From contig CP136063.1 of assembly GCA_032622095.1 (NCBI GenBank), positions 13,001,814 through 13,065,813 on the forward strand: DNA of 64,000 nt. Direction: 5' to 3'. Source of the DNA: Siphonodentalium dalli (Eukaryota > Mollusca > Scaphopoda > Gadilida > Siphonodentaliidae). A model generated the notes under the pieces. That model did not search any database. It was given only the letters and a program-made list of their open reading frames with translations, and had not been told where the DNA came from. Below, piece by piece: positions 1 through 10,953 of the stretch (the first letter of the stretch is position 1; each line of letters opens with the position of its first letter). A program made the translations under genes and the position numbers.

Positions 1-2100
1 AGCGACGTTATCCGGCTTCAATGTATGTCCGTATTTGTCACATAATTAGCCCCTAAACCCGATGGATCATGTTGTTACAGAGTTTGCTAAAAACTATATT
101 GAATGTTTTAATCCAACTCTATGTGATTGTAATTGATACTGTTGTGGTATATGTGATGTTCACCTACTAATATGAGTCAAGACGCTGAGGTCACACAAAG
201 AGAGTTTAAAGTATTGAATTTATTATCATACTTGAAACAGCCATAGTGAATAAATTATTCTTCATTTAAATATATGCGTCAACAAGTCAATGTAAATGCC
301 TGATCACAAGAGCCATGTATTGTAGCATTGTACGGCTATGACATCTAAATATGGAAGAGGATATTTCCTAGCGAAGCGGAAAAGGCCGAATCGTTGAGAA
401 TAATGGTTACACATGTTTCGATAAGAACATGGTGAATTCATTGCATATATACATTTAGTATGTTGCAGTGAACAAAGTAAACTTCTAATAACAGATTGTG
501 GCTGATTCAGTTAGATTGGGTGCCCCATAATTGGATATATGTCTCCGAGATTATCCGTCATGCCACACATTTTATTCACAACAATATTACAGCGTCGCCG
601 ACGGTTCGATGAAACCAAAAGTAGACTTGATATGTTATGGCGACACAGTTCTCAACTCACATTTCGATGACGATTGATGAATATGATGCATCCGCCGTTT
701 GTAATATTTCTACATGTACTTGTAAGTTGTTGTCAACAAACTTGTGACTAATCTGTGACGTCAGTTAATTGATCTCGACTAATTTCTTCATTGTTGTATT
801 TGTCTCGTAGTCACCAGTGGTGAATTATTCTGGTAGTTTATAATTTTGTGGAACTTAAGTATCCTATCTGTATTTTGAAATTCACAACACTGTCGTGTCA
901 ACTGTCAGTGAGTGTAGCCTGTTGCCACTTGCAGTTGGTCAATTTGTCAATGATTAGCCATCGCCGATTTTAGGAGATTATAGCATCATGTCCTGTTCAC
1001 ATACAAACATATACAGACAGTGCTAACAATATTCCAGGTTTATAAGAAGTAAGTTAGGTCCAATTTCACAAAAAAATATGTTTTAAAATTTCCGTGAACA
1101 CTTCCGTATTCTTAAATACCACCAAGTCAAAGTACGTAACTGGGCAAACGCTACAGAATGTAAGCCGATGCCGATTTTCGTAGGAAATGTATTGTGCATC
1201 ACGTGATCGCCACATCCAATCATCTTGGGTCACCATTTAGTTCTGAGACTATATTACCAAATGCTCGTTGGTATTTCGGCCATATATAAGACTTAAGGTA
1301 TCAAAATACCCAACGCTTTGGAATTGAGACACGTATTGGTACTCTGACGTACATAAACGGATTGTTATAAGAGTGTGCGTGATATACGGTATCAAACCGT
1401 AACTGTTTACGGCCTCATACCGTTTAATCAGCGACATTTTACTATGATATATTATATTTAATTTATAACAGCGCATTACCCAAACTGATATTGCTTGCAA
1501 ATTCATTCATGCTACCATTCAAGTTTTGTTGTATTAGCTACACTGAATTCATTCGGTTGATCGTCGGTTGCACATAATTCCACTGATATTGTTGCCTATA
1601 TAGTTTAAAACTCATTGTAATGCACAAGGAAAATATTAAATGCGTAAATGGCGTACGTGTAGAAATTTGCCTCAAACGTGTGCATTAGTTTAACTGCATT
1701 TCAGTCATGATTATATATCCGTCACATGAATGAGGGTAAGACGGAGTCTTCTCTGATATAACACCCCAATTCCATAGAACCTTTCGTTTGACTTTTAAAG
1801 GCAACAATGTACTGTTTGTTAACATATATTATAACGCTCAATTTTACAGGAAAAATGTGATTACAAAAGGTTCTGATGATGGAGAATGATCTTACAATAT
1901 GTGTGAATGCACGACATGGAACAAAGAAGTCATGACGACTCATTTTGGTTTGACCAGACCAGACAATCTCTACCAGAGCGCACCAGTCGTTACTTCTATC
2001 TGGACTCTGCAACTGACTGGCTACCAGTCAGTTGTTTTCTATATTTAACTCGGGGTTTTCCAGGCATTGTTGGTGGTGTGCGCATGCTACTCAGCAAAAT
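1..2100. other. Anonymous AT-rich DNA, no gene recognised
   Basis: Only short frames (under 100 codons) occur, with no recognisable domain, RNA gene or repeat array. I see nothing here that I can annotate. Confidence 0.6.
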
Positions 2101-2225
2101 GACAGCCAATCGTAACTCTTGTGTTTGACTTGACTAATATATAAAATTACAGTCAATCATAACTCTTGTGTCTGACTTGACTGATATCTGACAGCCAGTC
2201 ATAACTCTTGTGTTTGACGTGACTT
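2101..2225. repeat. Three imperfect short tandem repeats
   Basis: Three related segments of about 35-50 bp begin near 2101, 2152 and 2190. Each carries a version of 'cataactcttgtgt' followed by 'tgacttgact'. The spacing is irregular, so this is a decayed repeat and not a tight array. About 345 bp of featureless sequence follows before the next array. Confidence 0.6.
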
Positions 2226-2570
2226 ACTTGTGATACGCGCGTGGTTGTCGTTGTGAGTTTATACATATTGTGTTGATAAAATAATCAGATAACCAAAGCA
2301 AAGCAACTTGTTTGGTCGCTGTGGATCAATTTATATATTTAGAAAGGGTGTGCTCTTCAGACATTTATTTACATATTATTTTTGTTTTTATTTCTCTCCA
2401 AAAAAAATGCCAAATCGACTTACGCCCTTTGAATGTAAGGGTACGTTCATACGCTGCAAAATTTGTACTGCAAACTGAAAGAAAGCGATGAACGATGTCG
2501 TTTAAGTCGCTGACACTCGTGTGGGCTGTGGACCTGAACGAGCTCCATCATTGGTTGAAGAACACAATCA

Positions 2571-3004
2571 ACAATGAGCAATTATAACACCGTGTACCTC
2601 TATACCGGCCGCCACAATGATTGTTATAACACCGTGTACCTCTATACCGGCCGCCACAATGATTGTTATAACACCGTGCACCTCTATACCCGCCGCCACA
2701 ATGATTGCTATAACACCGTGTACCTCTATACCGGCCGCCACAATGATTGTTATAACACCGTGTACCTCTATACCGGCCGCCACAATGAGTGTCATAACAC
2801 CGTGTACCTCTATACCGGCCGCCACAATGATTGTTATAACACCGTGTACCTCTATACCGGCCGCCATAATGATTGTTATAACACCGTGTACCTCTATACC
2901 GGCCGCCACAATGATTGTTATAACACCGTGTACCTCTATACCGGCCGCCATAATGATTGTTATAACACCGTGTACCTCTATACCGGCCGCCGCAATGATT
3001 GTTT
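2571..3004. repeat. 42-bp minisatellite, about 10 copies
   Basis: A 42-bp unit is repeated head to tail about ten times with only scattered substitutions. It contains 'caccgtgtacctctatacc' and 'ggccgccacaatgatt'. Because 42 is a multiple of three and the unit has no stop in several frames, it produces long repetitive frames on both strands (14-residue periods). These have no non-repeat coding context and are best treated as artefacts of the array. Confidence 0.95.
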
Positions 3005-3040
3005 GTGTATACAGCCCTTGTTATATATATATGTTATAAG

Positions 3041-3127
3041 CACGGTGTCCGATTTATACGCAACATAAAGATCTCAAGCGCCCGGAGGACGCGTGTTGCT
3101 TATTTCGCTTATAAATCGGACGCCGTG
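3041..3127. repeat. Small inverted repeat next to the minisatellite
   Basis: The left arm 'cacggtgtccgatttata' (3041) is matched in reverse complement by the right arm ending at 3127, with one mismatch in 18 bp. About 50 bp lie between, and further partial pairing continues inward. It resembles the ends of a very short MITE, but I see no convincing target duplication. The motif 'caccgtg/cacggtg' is shared with the adjacent 42-bp unit. Confidence 0.65.
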
Positions 3128-3950
3128 ATTATTACATTTGTAACACTCAATCAATCAGCACGAGAAATTTACAATTAGTGATGAGTTTCTCTTACCAATT
3201 AAGTATGCGGTCAGTCTTACAAACCTGGTGAATACCAATCAATACTCCACAGTATCCAGCGTCAGTGATCAATTCTGCTGGACTAGATTTAATTGCATTT
3301 GTGCCGAATCATGACATTTCAATTGACTTTTGTGTTCCTTGGATTAATTAAAGATCACATTACTCCTTTCTTCTTTTGTTCATTATCCCTACGTATCATA
3401 TTTATTTATTCAGTACATTCGAAGCCTGATTTATAATTTCACAAACAACAATTTCGGCCAATGTAAGTTATTCAATGGGGTCCGATTACCGATCATTATT
3501 TACTTTGAATATATGTTAGTTGTTACCGGCGCTGTAAAACGATGTGTTGTTGATTATATGTGTTCACTGTGTTGGCGAGGGGGGGGGGCTACTAAATGTG
3601 CCACTGTTCAGGCTAGTAACTGCAGGATTTCGACGTCGAAGCAAATGGCTGTACAATTCGTCCTAATACCCCCTAACATTTTGGTATCGCGTACTCAGTA
3701 TTACAAGCTGTTCTCATTTAATTATTAACGTTTAGACATATCTTTGGCATGAAGTATCACCCTATATTCCGTGTCTCTACTTCCCTGTATGCATTTACTT
3801 GATGTGAAATAAAACATGGTATCGCAGCCCATATTAGTAATGCTCACCTCGGCGGACAAATCATTTGTTTGAATGATCGGGAGTTCATAATTAGTCAATC
3901 AAGGTGTGCGCCGCGAATACAATGCAAAGGCTTATTGTAAAGATCTTTAG
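3128..3950. other. No gene recognised
   Basis: Unremarkable sequence with one 71-codon frame at 3513-3728 that has no recognisable features. Confidence 0.5.
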
Positions 3951-4158
3951 AGTAAGTAAAGGTCGGTCACCGGACCTCATTAGATAACTTACGGTAAGTA
4001 AAGGTCGGTCACCGAACCTCATTAGATAACTTACAGTAAGTAAAGGTCGTTCACCGGACCTCATTAGATAACTTACAGTAAGTAAAGGTCGGTCACCGGA
4101 CCTCATTAGACAACTTACAGTAAGTAAAGGTCGGTCACGTGACCTCATTAGATAACTT
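3951..4158. repeat. Second 42-bp minisatellite, 5 copies
   Basis: Five tandem copies of a 42-bp unit containing 'agtaagtaaaggtcggtcac' and 'cctcattagataactt'. The sequence is unrelated to the 42-bp array at 2.6-3.0 kb although the period is the same. The minus-strand frame across it (14-residue period) is an array artefact. Confidence 0.93.
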
Positions 4159-4434
4159 TCAATGGTCGATTGGCGTATTATAAAAACGTCATCGCGACGG
4201 TGAATTAATAAAACTATTTCCATATAAACTCACGTATACATGGGGAGCTAGTTAAATATTCAACTCTTACGATCATATACCTTCTCTATACAGTTGAATC
4301 TGACGCAGAAGTAATGGCTTACAATTAAATGTGGATTATCTCTTTAAAGGTGGAATATCTCTTTGCAAACATGTATTATATAGTTACCGGGGTAGAAAAT
4401 ATTAGATATAAATCCTGTCCGGAAATGCTTCTAT

Positions 4435-5534
4435 CACAGTCCCTAGGAATCACTGTTAATTGAATAAAATATTATTTAATAATATTAAATCAATATATTA
4501 TATTATGTTATTATATTAATATAATGACCAGTTTGGTAAGTAAATATTTTGTGTTCTGCATTTCCATTGGTAGATGATTTGAACGAAATTACAATAGTAC
4601 AACTTGTTATGCCACACAAACATTCCCGCTTTCTGAGTTTATATCATCATATTCCGTATTTTTTTCTTGAAACGCTATTTCTATCTTTACCCCACTTACC
4701 AGAAAATGTCTGTTAGTTCCTCGAATATTCATTCAAGTCTAACTGTCGGGGATTCCTAATCATTTCTGAGAAAAACACCCAATCTGTAAATAGTTCATTC
4801 GCGTATAGCCAACCGATGATAATCCGAATAAAAGGGATTACGGATGTGAGTAAACATACATCGGGTGTGTTAAAACTGGCTCTGCTGTACACTACTAGGT
4901 ACACATTTTAACTCATTCTCATTACTAGAGAAATGTAGAAATGACCATCTCAAAATAATATATCTATATATGTTCAAGTAGGGCCCTAGGGGTGGTTGAG
5001 ACCTTGAGATGTGAAAGCAAATTTTATATTCCAAGCTCCCGGTTAGCTCCGCATCTCAAGAGGGGCAATGGGAGATAACTCGTGCTGGGTTTGGCTGCAA
5101 ATTTTAAAAACAGGAATGTGTAACAGGGAACTGGATTGATAACTTCCTGTTTTTAACAGTTTTGCAGAATTACGTCACTAGATTATAGCCGACAGTTATT
5201 CAATGTGGATATTTTGATGGAAAATCACGATTTATGTACAACTCAGACAAGGTAGGGTTGATATGACCCAACGAGCGCATTTAGAACAATTAACTTAATT
5301 GTCACATGTCAAATGTGGGGAGATAAATGCATTTTTTTCGAACGAAAAATCGAATTGTTCGTTTTAGTGATAGATCACAGTGAGTGGTATCAGCCAATCA
5401 GAGAATGTTTTGCATAATAACACAATCTGACATTGCCTAACTGGTAGTTATATCTATATAGTAGAGGTAATATATCTATTTGTTATATTTTAATCAAATT
5501 TAATATTACATGGACAGTGATTCCTAGGACTGTG
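4435..5534. mobile_element. Non-autonomous hAT-like element, about 1.1 kb
   Basis: Terminal inverted repeats of about 22 bp are visible. The left end reads 'cacagtccctaggaatcact', and the right end is its reverse complement with one indel, ending 'cctaggactgtg' at 5534. Both ends are flanked by 'cttctatc' (4428-4435 and 5535-5542), an 8-bp target duplication if the shared C is assigned to it, otherwise 7 bp. An 8-bp duplication with CA...TG ends is characteristic of hAT transposons (family knowledge). The interior is AT-rich with no transposase, so this would be a MITE-like derivative mobilised in trans. Confidence 0.7.
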
Positions 5535-5542
5535 CTTCTATC

Positions 5543-6219
5543 GATTAATAAGGATTTTATTTCGAATCGCTTCTGGTCTAAAAAGGTGTGGTTGTTTAGC
5601 TAACGAACAATAGTGGTTACTGTTAACAGAGACCAGGAATTTTATTGTGTAATGTTTTGTTTTGTGATGGACGACTGCCGACAAGGTTGGACAGGAACCA
5701 AGTTGCCTGGCAGGAGTCTCATTAAAGACATTTTCTTCCTGTATTGAGCAGAACAAGTCTGCGATATTCCAATGCATTGTCCGGTGATAATCGTCGTCTG
5801 GGTGTACCTCATTGAAAGAATTATGGGTGACCCCGTAAGTTTCCCATGCCTTTCGATGGTTGCCTTAGTCTGAATGAAAACACAAACTTTCTACGTTATC
5901 GCCTGTGAAATATTAAACACCTGTATGCATGGATGTCGATCTGTATGGCCTCTCGTTGTATTAATGTTCAATGTACCGCCCCCGGATTGTGCTGCTGGAC
6001 GTCGCCACTAAGGTTTGCAGTTCTGTCTAATATGAGGCCCATACTTATCATCTCTGGCAACCAACCACGTGCTTTAAAGAAAAATATATAGCATAACACC
6101 CTTAACGTGGGCAACGGCGGGTAACACTGTCATTGGTCTACATGGATATACTCCATATACTGGACATTTTGAGATACCATTCAGAAAGTACTGACCTAGT
6201 GGGTGCAAATTAAAATAGG
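5543..6219. other. No gene recognised
   Basis: Only a short minus-strand frame (5538-5777) with no recognisable domain. Confidence 0.5.
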
Positions 6220-7445
6220 GAACTTGGAAATTTATATTTGCAGCAAAGAGGTCAACACATACAGTTAGTCCATGAGCCAGGCTCCCCAAAATGGAAAATG
6301 GTACCAATTTGGTGGCCAAATTCTACCAAAAGTTTTCTCAAAGGTCATAATCTGAAGTTTATGTCAGTGCTGGGGCAATGTAGCTTAGTGTTGAAAATGT
6401 GTGTTTCCATGGCAACGGATGGTGTTTTTGGCCAATTTAAAAAATATGCATATAACGGTCTATACCAAGAAAGTGTAATGCAGTAACTCTATATTGGCAT
6501 TGCTATTGGGTGCTACCTTTGGTGGGCTTTCATTTGACACTGGATATTTCACATCTAGAGGTCAAGATCATATACAAAGGTCAAGGTCATTGACCAAAAT
6601 ATTAGCTTTTTTCATATCGGGTCATTCATTTTCTACCCACTGAGTTTATATATCAGTTTTGAATACGTTATCTTTACTCGGAATTAATCTTGAGCATATA
6701 GGCTACTTGGTGAACTGAGTTATTTTTGCAACTGACGTTGTGGCCATTTTCCAAAATGTGTCAAAATCAGTTATTTCCCCAATATGTCGTGCTTTTGTGT
6801 ATATTATAGAGTTATATACTTATCTGTGGTCCTTTAAGGGTTAAATTGTGAATTTTGTAAGTAAAGCATGAAACTTATACAAATATATGTTGCTTAGTTA
6901 TAGGGAAAACTTTTTGGTGGGCGCGCCCATATGGGGTGGGGTCCAATGTCGTTATAAACTCAGGTTTCCATGACAACGGTACCATATATTGTTCCATCAA
7001 ACTGACTGGGCGACTAAGACATATAAGGACAACGTCAATTGCAAAGGTCAATGTCATTGAAAAAAATGTGATATTTTGGTCATTTGTTTTGTTAATTGTC
7101 TCATAATCCGCTACCCCTAGTGCCTTAGTCATGAAAGAAATCCCCATCATAATGCACAAACAATAGGGCCCAATCACCATGTTCAATTTGGTATGTGGCA
7201 CCTTTTAATCATATTTTAATCTGCATTTTAAGTTATATCTTGTTGTGGATGTGATCTGCATTTTGGGTCGAGAAACCCATATACAAAATTTTGTCCCGAT
7301 TGGATAAAAAATGTTTGAGTTATCTCATTATGTGTAAAGAAAGTGTCTACGGATTGTCAGAAAGACGACGGATGGACGAACGACGAAAGGTCAATCTGGA
7401 CGTCGACACTATGTGTACCACAATTTGGTATGAGTACACATAAAC
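6220..7445. repeat. Dispersed-repeat debris
   Basis: The sequence carries 'caaggtcattgacc'-type motifs. At 7285-7425 it has a stretch that recurs, diverged, at 27345-27464 and inverted at 30277-30400: 'aaaatgtttgagttat', then 'ggacg' runs, then 'ggacgtcgaca'. The copy ends in an imperfect palindrome around 'tgtgtacc...ggtatgagtacaca', which has a counterpart at 30251-30276. The short frames here are not supported as genes. Confidence 0.6.
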
Positions 7446-8351
7446 ACATGGGCATCAGCAGCCATCTTGAATTTTACTCTTTGTACGACTAAATCATTTT
7501 GGTACACCCTACTGACGACACCCTACGTGTCCGATCGTCACTAAACTTCACAATGATCTTCGGGATGACCACAATCTGGGAGTTATCTAGTTTTCCCGAA
7601 TTTCCTTTTATAAACATGCCACTGGCAGCCATTTTCGATTTTACTCTTTGATTGACTAAATCCTTAGCACAGCCTACAGTCCAATTCCCTCATCCGATAA
7701 TCACCCAAACTGCATATTTATCTTGATGTTGATCTACCATATGGGAGCTATCAAATGTTTTGAATTTCATTGGAAAGTGGCCGCCAGCGGTCGTATTGGA
7801 TTTGACTTTATATATATATATATGATCATGTTTATATCTAGTACTTAGACTTTTCAACATTCCACATTCCATTGCATGTAACACATGAAATTATCCCCTC
7901 TCAAAGTTGAGCTGCAGTGTCATTGACACTTTCATTAATTTTGTTTTCAATATTTGATGCCGTTGCCATGGAAACCTGATTTGATCACGACACCCCCTCC
8001 CCACAGGGCACTCATTCCAAAAGGTTTTCTTTATCACTAACCATCTTATATTTGATATGTGATGCTTTAGTTATTAAAGCCACAATCCCACTATAAGTAT
8101 CTAACTCTATAATATGCACTAGTCCAGGCTTCTTGTTGTGTGTGGAAGCCTAGACATAAGAAATCTCTTATTAAGATAGCAGAAACACATAACTAATGAA
8201 TTCAATATAAAGAACATTTATATTCAACTCGATTGGAACCCAATAGCTGTTAGTGCTTTATATTATCTTGTAATACGACCCTGCCTAACTATGCTTAAAA
8301 GCCATGTTCTGATTGGCCAGTGGCCCGAGTTACCATGGCTATCTCGTTCCA
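7446..8351. other. No gene recognised
   Basis: Contains a short TA-dinucleotide run near 7810 and no coding signal. Confidence 0.5.
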
Positions 8352-8395
8352 GTTTTGTGGTACAATTCTACTTTTTCCAATTGTACCACGAAAAC
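8352..8395. repeat. Short hairpin upstream of the LINE
   Basis: The arms 'gttttgtggtacaatt' and 'aattgtaccacgaaaac' pair around an 11-bp loop. The core 'ttgtggtacaa' is also part of the much larger palindrome at 15769-15915. Before the LINE arrived these two sites were only about 0.8 kb apart, so they may belong to one older foldback locus. Confidence 0.7.
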
Positions 8396-8567
8396 AATCG
8401 GTTTATTCAGATCGCCGCACGCGACTTTTCCCGTCTTTTCTAACTCCGCGCAAACGGGGCATCAACGGAGTACACCCGCACCCGTAACCCTTTTAATTTT
8501 GCTACATCTTGACAATCTTGCGAATTTTCTAGCGATTTGTCGCTTGAAACCAGTTTGGTTGCCAATG

Positions 8568-8582
8568 AATATGGTCCAAATG
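8568..8582. repeat. LINE target-site duplication, left copy
   Basis: The 15-mer 'aatatggtccaaatg' recurs exactly at 15166-15180, directly after the poly(A) run. The first two A's are ambiguous with the poly(A) tail, so the firm duplication is 13 bp. It fixes the 5' end of the LINE at about 8583. Confidence 0.92.
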
Positions 8583-8959
8583 GACTTCCGGTTGTATCGT
8601 GAATGAGGTAGGATGTAAATAAACTCTCACCCATCATCTATCGCCCAGAAAGCTGATAATTTCCAATGGAATTCGTTTAGGAGTAGTTCACAGAGTGTAA
8701 AAGTGTTTCCGTGATGTGTTGTTGCCAAATGTGTAAATGAAAAGGACAGTGTTAATGGATTTTGCAAAGGATATACGGTACGTTCCCTGTTTTCGATACC
8801 TATTGTGAATACTGTTTACCCGTGCGCACAAGAGGCAATCAAGCGAATAGCACACCCGGCTGGTTCGATAACAATTTATAACGGTATATTCTGACCGTCG
8901 ACTTCGCCAATCATTGCTAATCCCGTCGGACTCGTGGTGACACATACAATACATAAACA
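8583..8959 (+). promoter_or_regulatory. LINE 5' leader, putative internal promoter region
   Basis: 377 bp lie between the insertion junction and the ORF1 start. LINEs of this group carry their promoter inside the 5' UTR (family knowledge). I see no diagnostic promoter motif, so the role is inferred from position only. Confidence 0.45.
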
Positions 8960-9835
8960 ATGTCTGACCCGAATACAGCAGGGGCGCTTCCTAAAAAGTC
9001 GGACAAGAAGGGAGAAAAGAAATCAGAATCGAAGAAACCAGATGCAAAGAGAGCACGGCCAGGATCCGATACAGCGGAGCCATCCGAATCGGTACTGACC
9101 GAGATAATGAAGCGTCTGTCGGAAATGCCAACCAAAGAAGATATGAAATCCCTAGTCGAGAAAGATATAAAGGCCCACATGGAAATTTTCAAAAAAGAGA
9201 TTATGAAAGATGTAAACGAGACGCTGGAATTTCATACAGCAAGCATGGACAGCAAGTTTGAAAAGTGGGAGCATGAAAACAGCTTACTGAATGAAGAGGT
9301 TGAACACTACCGCAGTGAGAACATGGTCATGAAGGATGAGATACAAGTATTGATTTCGAAAGTAAACAGAGGCGAGCAGTACTCCAGAAAGACCAACATA
9401 CGTATTTTGGATTTAGAGGAGACTGATAACGAAAACTTGAAAAAAAAGATATGTGATTCAGTAAATGGTAGTCAATCCAATGTCCGTATTTCTGAATTAG
9501 ATATTCTTGCTGCTCACAGGCTACCTGCCAGGGGTTCACCAAAACCATGTATCGTAAAGTTCGCTAGACCCGACACAAGGAACATGGTATTTGAGCAGAG
9601 AAAGAACTTATCATACTTGGCACAAGACAACTCAAAGAAACCATTGAAGGTCAGAGACGATGTTACTAAAGATAACATCCAACTTATGAACAGGCTTTTT
9701 AATCATGAGAAAATACAGCTTGCATACCACAGGAATGGATTCATTTGGGGGAAACTGAAGACTGGTGAACGTGTCAAGTTTGACATCACAGAGAGCATAG
9801 ACACCACTATCAGAAAATACTTCGTCAAGAAATGA
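8960..9835 (+). CDS. LINE ORF1 protein (coiled coil, RRM-like)
   Basis: Intact 291-residue frame starting at the first ATG after the leader. Residues 1-40 are rich in Lys, Ser and Asp. Residues about 45-140 are highly charged with heptad-like spacing and read as a coiled coil. From about 145 there is an L1 ORF1p-type RRM region beginning 'RKTNIRILDLEE', with 'AAHRLPARG' and 'PCIVKFARP' following. The last 65 residues match the C-terminal domain in general form ('LKVRDDVTKDN' ... 'FIWGKLKTGERVKF'). Such proteins trimerise, bind the element RNA and chaperone nucleic acid during target-primed reverse transcription (family knowledge). No frameshift or stop is seen in this ORF. Confidence 0.9.
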   Translation: MSDPNTAGALPKKSDKKGEKKSESKKPDAKRARPGSDTAEPSESVLTEIMKRLSEMPTKEDMKSLVEKDIKAHMEIFKKEIMKDVNETLEFHTASMDSKFEKWEHENSLLNEEVEHYRSENMVMKDEIQVLISKVNRGEQYSRKTNIRILDLEETDNENLKKKICDSVNGSQSNVRISELDILAAHRLPARGSPKPCIVKFARPDTRNMVFEQRKNLSYLAQDNSKKPLKVRDDVTKDNIQLMNRLFNHEKIQLAYHRNGFIWGKLKTGERVKFDITESIDTTIRKYFVKK

Positions 9836-10953
9836 CTTTTCTAAACGTGAAAACATCCAAACATTGATTTATTATAAATATATATAGTGAGAAATTAACT
9901 TAGGTTCATACAAATAGTGAGATTTCAAAAAGAAATGTATTTTTCCTTTATATTTTTGATGATGCAAGTTATAAAGTACACCTGAAGCAACATAGTCTAT
10001 TATGTGTTCCTTATACCAAAATGAATATATTAGTATATGCTAAACAACGAACACCAGGATAACCCAATAGGTTTATTATCCAGCACTTAGAACATGGTAT
10101 AAATATATACATAATATTTAATTCATTAGTCCACTGTAGTTGCTGGCTTTAAATGTATTTTTACTAAAATTACTCAGGTAAATGTGTTATGTAACGCAAT
10201 ATACATTATACATTTGTTTTTAGTTACTTGTTCTTTAAAAAATTACATGATAAAATATACAAAAGATAAATCTCAATCAAACCTCATTTTTTTAAATCCA
10301 CAAATTGACTATGTTGCTTTAAGTCCGCTTCTGAGTTTCTTCAACATATTCAGACTACCTGACGTTATATTTCCATTATATGCTTTTAAAGAAATGTACC
10401 TAGGTAAGGTTTGGATACAATCACATGTACACATGACTAAGTGGGTCGGGACTATGGTATCACGAGTGTGCCCGCAATGTTGACTGCAACAAATTTTGTT
10501 CGGATAAATACAGCTCTGATCATAATCCAAGCGGTATAACTCTACAATGATTGTAACATTTCAAAGCATGTGACTACTGCGAGACAAACACGCCTGATCG
10601 TGTTCCATGCGGGATAACTCTTTGCTAACATCTCAATATATAATTGTGGGATGGGACAGCCTGCATGGACCCACACAAAGTCTTGTGTACATGTGAAGTA
10701 TTTTAATTTGCATAAATTATGGATTTTTATTTTCAAGTTGATAATACCTTTTTTGGGCGATGGTTGAAAACTGCATTTACCATGCCCATCATGATTATGA
10801 TTGGAAGGTCAATTATATTTAATGTCCACTCCCCAACCCTCCCCCTTCAATGCACGACTGATTTTTTATTTAAATTGATGGAAATTACTGATCGTTGTAT
10901 ATGTATATGCTGTATATTCGGATTCATATTAGTATATTCATTAATATTCGCAT
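9836..10953 (+). other. 1.1-kb spacer between LINE ORF1 and ORF2
   Basis: AT-rich sequence with no recognisable protein. In many L1/Tx1-type elements the two ORFs are close together, so a spacer of this size is unusual. Two diverged segments around 10510-10570 and 10590-10640 resemble each other ('gcggtataactct' versus 'gcgggataactct'). It may be an old insertion inside the element, a decayed third frame, or a genuine feature of this lineage. The 99-codon frame at 10184-10483 has no recognisable domain. Confidence 0.6.

Noticed and set aside
2568-3068. Long open frames of 127-164 codons on both strands
   Set aside because: All arise from a stop-free 42-bp tandem unit; periodic peptides with no non-repeat coding context.
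3891-4223. 110-codon minus-strand frame with 14-residue repeats
   Set aside because: Created by the second 42-bp minisatellite.
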